This document shows, one piece after another, positions 36,096 to 38,363 of a stretch of DNA of 38,363 bases; position 1 is the first letter of the stretch, and each line of letters begins with the position of its first letter. A program made the position numbers and the translations under genes. The notes under the pieces are model-generated. The model was not told the origin of the DNA. It searched no databases and was given only the letters and a program-made list of their open reading frames with translations. The DNA lies in the NCBI RefSeq assembly GCF_000003605.2, contig NW_003119873.1, forward strand, positions 1-38,363, in the 5' to 3' direction. The DNA is from Saccoglossus kowalevskii. Its lineage: Eukaryota; Hemichordata; Enteropneusta; Harrimaniidae.

Positions 36096-38363
36096 TATAG
36101 ATGGCACACATAGTGCATCATTCGTTGTCAGATAGAGTAAAATAGATAATATAGATGGCACACATAGTGCATCATTCGTTGTCAGATAGAGTAAAATAGA
36201 TAATATAGATGGCACACACAGTGCATCATTCGCTGTCAGATAGAGTGAAATAAATAATATAGATGGCACACATAGTGCATCATTCGCTGTCAGATAGAGT
36301 AAAATAGATAATATAGATGGCATACAGTGTATCATTCGTTGTCAGATAGAGTAAAATAAATAATATAGATGACACACAGTGCATCATTTGTTGTCAGATA
36401 GAATAAAATAGATAATATAGATGGCATACAGTACATCATTCGTTGTCAGATAGAGTAAAATACATAATATAGATGACACACACAGTGCATCATTCGTTGT
36501 CAGATAGAGTAAAATAGATAATATAAATGGCACACATAGTGCATCATTCGCTGTCAGATAGAGTAAAATAGATAATATAGATGGCACACAGTGCATCATT
36601 CACTGTCAGATAGAGTAAAATAGATAATATAGATGGCACACATAGTGCATCATTCGTTGTCAGATAGAGTAAAATAGATAATATAGATGGCACACATAGT
36701 GCATCATTCGTTGTCAGATAGAGTAAAATAGATAATATAGATGGCACACACAGTGCATCATTCGTTGTCAGATAGAGTAAAATAGATAATATAGATGGCA
36801 CACACAGTGCAGCATTCGTTGTCAGATAGAGTAAAATAGATAATATAGATGACACACACAGTGCATCATTCGTTGTCAGATAGAGTAAAATAGACAATAT
36901 AGATGACACAGACAGTGCATCATTCGTTGTCAGATAGAGTAAAATAGATAATATAAATGACACACATAGTGCATCATTCGTTGTCAGAGAGAGTAAAATA
37001 GATAATATAGATGGCACACAGTGCATCATTTGTTGTCAGATAGAGTACAATAGACAATATAGATGGCACACACAGTGCATCATTCGTTGTCAGATAGAGT
37101 AAAATAGACAATATAGATGGCACACATAGTGCATCATTTGCTGTCACATAGAGTAAAATAGTCAATATAGATGGCACACATAGTGCATCATTCGTTGTCA
37201 GATAGAGTAAAATAGATAATATAGATGGCACACATAGTGCATCATTTGCTGTCAGATAGAGTAAAATAGTCAATATAGATGACACACAGTGCATCATTCG
37301 TTGTCAGATAGACTAAAATAGATAATATAGATGACACACACAGTGCATCATTCGTTGTCAGATAGAGTAAAATAGATAATATAGATGGCACACATAGTGC
37401 ATCATTCGTTGTCAGATAGAGTAAAATAGATAATATAAATGGCACACATAGTGCATCATTTGCTGTCAGATAGAGTAAAATAGTCAAAATAGATGGCACA
37501 CATAGTGCATCATTCGTTGTCAGATAGAGTAAAATAGATAATATAGATGGCACACATAGTGCATCATTTGCTGTCAGATAGAGTAAAATAGTCAATATAG
37601 ATGGCACACAGTGCATCATTCGTTGTCAGAGTAAAATAGATAATATAGATGGCACACATAGTGCATCATTTGCTGTCAGATAGAGTAAAATAGATAATAT
37701 AGATGACACACACAGTGCATCATTCGTTGTCAGATAGAGTAAAATAGATAATATAGATGGCACACATAGTGCATCATTTGCTGTCAGATAGAGTAAAATA
37801 GTCAATATAGATGGCACACATAGTGCATCATTCGTTGTCAGATAGAGTAAAATAGATAATATAGATGGCACACATAGTGCATCATTTGCTGTCAGATAGA
37901 GTAAAATAGTCAATATAGATGGCACACAGTGCATCATTCGTTGTCAGATAGACTAAAATAGATAATATAGATGACACACACAGTGCATCATTCGTTGTCA
38001 GATAGAGTAAAATAGATAATATAGATGGCACACACAGTGCATCATTCGCTGTCAGATAGAGTGAAACAAATAATATAGATGGCACACATAGTGCATCATT
38101 CGCTGTCAGATAGAGTTAAATAGATAATATAGATGACACACACAGTGCATCATTCGTTGTCAGATAGAGTAAAACAGATAATATAGATGACACACATAGT
38201 GCATCATTCGTTGTCAGATAGAGTAAAACAGATAATATAGATGACACACATAGTGCATCATTCGCTGTCAGATAGAGTAAAATAGATAATATAGATGACG
38301 CACATAGTGCATCATTCGTTGTCAGATAGAGTAAAATAGATAATATAGATGGCATACAGTGTG
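36096..38363. repeat. Higher-order block, copy 2 (counterpart of 1-2971)
   Basis: Collinear with the start of the window, with two internal whole-unit deletions relative to copy 1: 162 bp within about 36600-36960, and 532 bp at a point near 37450-37483. It is cut by the window end, so the true extent of the block is unknown. It contains the same shared rare variants as copy 1. Substitution differences are few, which suggests a duplication recent relative to the divergence between units. Confidence 0.9.

Larger units (their letters stand above)
26941..38363. repeat. Satellite array, right arm (54-bp unit, about 210 copies)
   Basis: Homogeneous array resumes at full consensus quality at the first base after the diverged segment and continues to the window end, with the same unit, orientation and subtypes as the left arm. 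52-bp units and GGCATACAGTG units are frequent between 27.0 and 33.9 kb, so minus-strand frames there are short. The arm contains higher-order blocks shared with the left arm at offsets of about 8.3, 11.5, 19.6 and 36 kb. No gene or RNA gene is visible. Confidence 0.98.

Noticed and set aside
1-38363. CRISPR array
   Set aside because: Units abut with no unique spacers; the whole 54 bp is repeated, and there are no cas genes.
1-38363. Circular molecule with terminal overlap
   Set aside because: The two ends match only with 162-bp and 532-bp differences, and internal blocks repeat in the same way, so it is ordinary higher-order duplication.
1-38363. Long terminal repeats of a retroelement (from the kb-scale direct duplications)
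   Set aside because: Duplicated blocks are themselves only satellite units, and nothing between them encodes reverse transcriptase, integrase or gag-like protein.
1-38363. tRNA, rRNA or small structured RNA genes
   Set aside because: No cloverleaf, box or rRNA-like stretch is visible; the unit has no strong inverted repeat.
1-38363. Telomeric repeat or simple (GATA)n / (CA)n microsatellite
   Set aside because: GATA and CACACA occur as short parts of a 54-bp unit, not as extended simple repeats, and no telomere motif is present.

Overview
The whole window is one satellite-DNA array. Roughly 700 head-to-tail copies of a unit of about 54 bp run from the first base to the last, all in one orientation. 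I see no supportable protein gene, tRNA, rRNA, transposon or unique flanking DNA. The consensus unit is about 33% GC, has a single CpG, and carries more A than T and more G than C on the + strand. A gene-free array of this size, with megasatellite-style higher-order structure and CpG decay, points to a eukaryotic chromosome (heterochromatin, possibly pericentromeric, subtelomeric or knob-like). I do not recognise the satellite family and cannot name the species.

Units come in a few length classes: 54 bp; 52 bp (one CA/TA step lost in the CACACATAG segment); 50 bp (four bases lost in CAGATAGAGT, giving CAGAGT); and rare others. They also fall into sequence subtypes, for example TTTGCTG with TAGTCAAT, TTTGTTG with GTACAATAGACAAT, and GTGAAA(T/C)AAAT. 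Strings of subtypes recur in fixed order, so the array is built of higher-order blocks of about 0.6 to 3.5 kb that reappear at constant offsets, often differing by whole numbers of units (54, 108, 162, 378 bp). That is the signature of unequal exchange. Main blocks are: 1-2971, repeated at 36096-38363; a 1,432-bp tandem copy at 2.3-4.7 kb; a 587-bp tandem at 4.76-5.94 kb; a 3,484-bp spaced copy at 7.4 and 10.9 kb; a three-copy block at 8.4, 16.1 and 24.3 kb; a 1,502-bp tandem at 12.9-15.5 kb with a third copy at 34.0 kb; a run of variable-length units at 16.9-23.8 kb; and a 1,907-bp tandem at 27.2-30.4 kb.

The standout is 26464-26940. These 477 bp are strongly diverged from the otherwise homogeneous array, yet still consist of nine units. 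Those units sit in the same register, at a near-constant offset of 9,183 bp, as the ordinary higher-order segment 17281-17757, which is also 477 bp. Flanks on both sides match at the same offset. The diverged segment also shows an alternating two-type unit pattern that the rest of the array lacks. It looks like an old or foreign version of the same higher-order repeat that escaped, or was copied into, an otherwise homogenised array.

Because 54 is divisible by 3 and one minus-strand frame of the unit has no stop, the array produces many hydrophobic 18-residue-repeat reading frames. These are by-products of the repeat, not genes.
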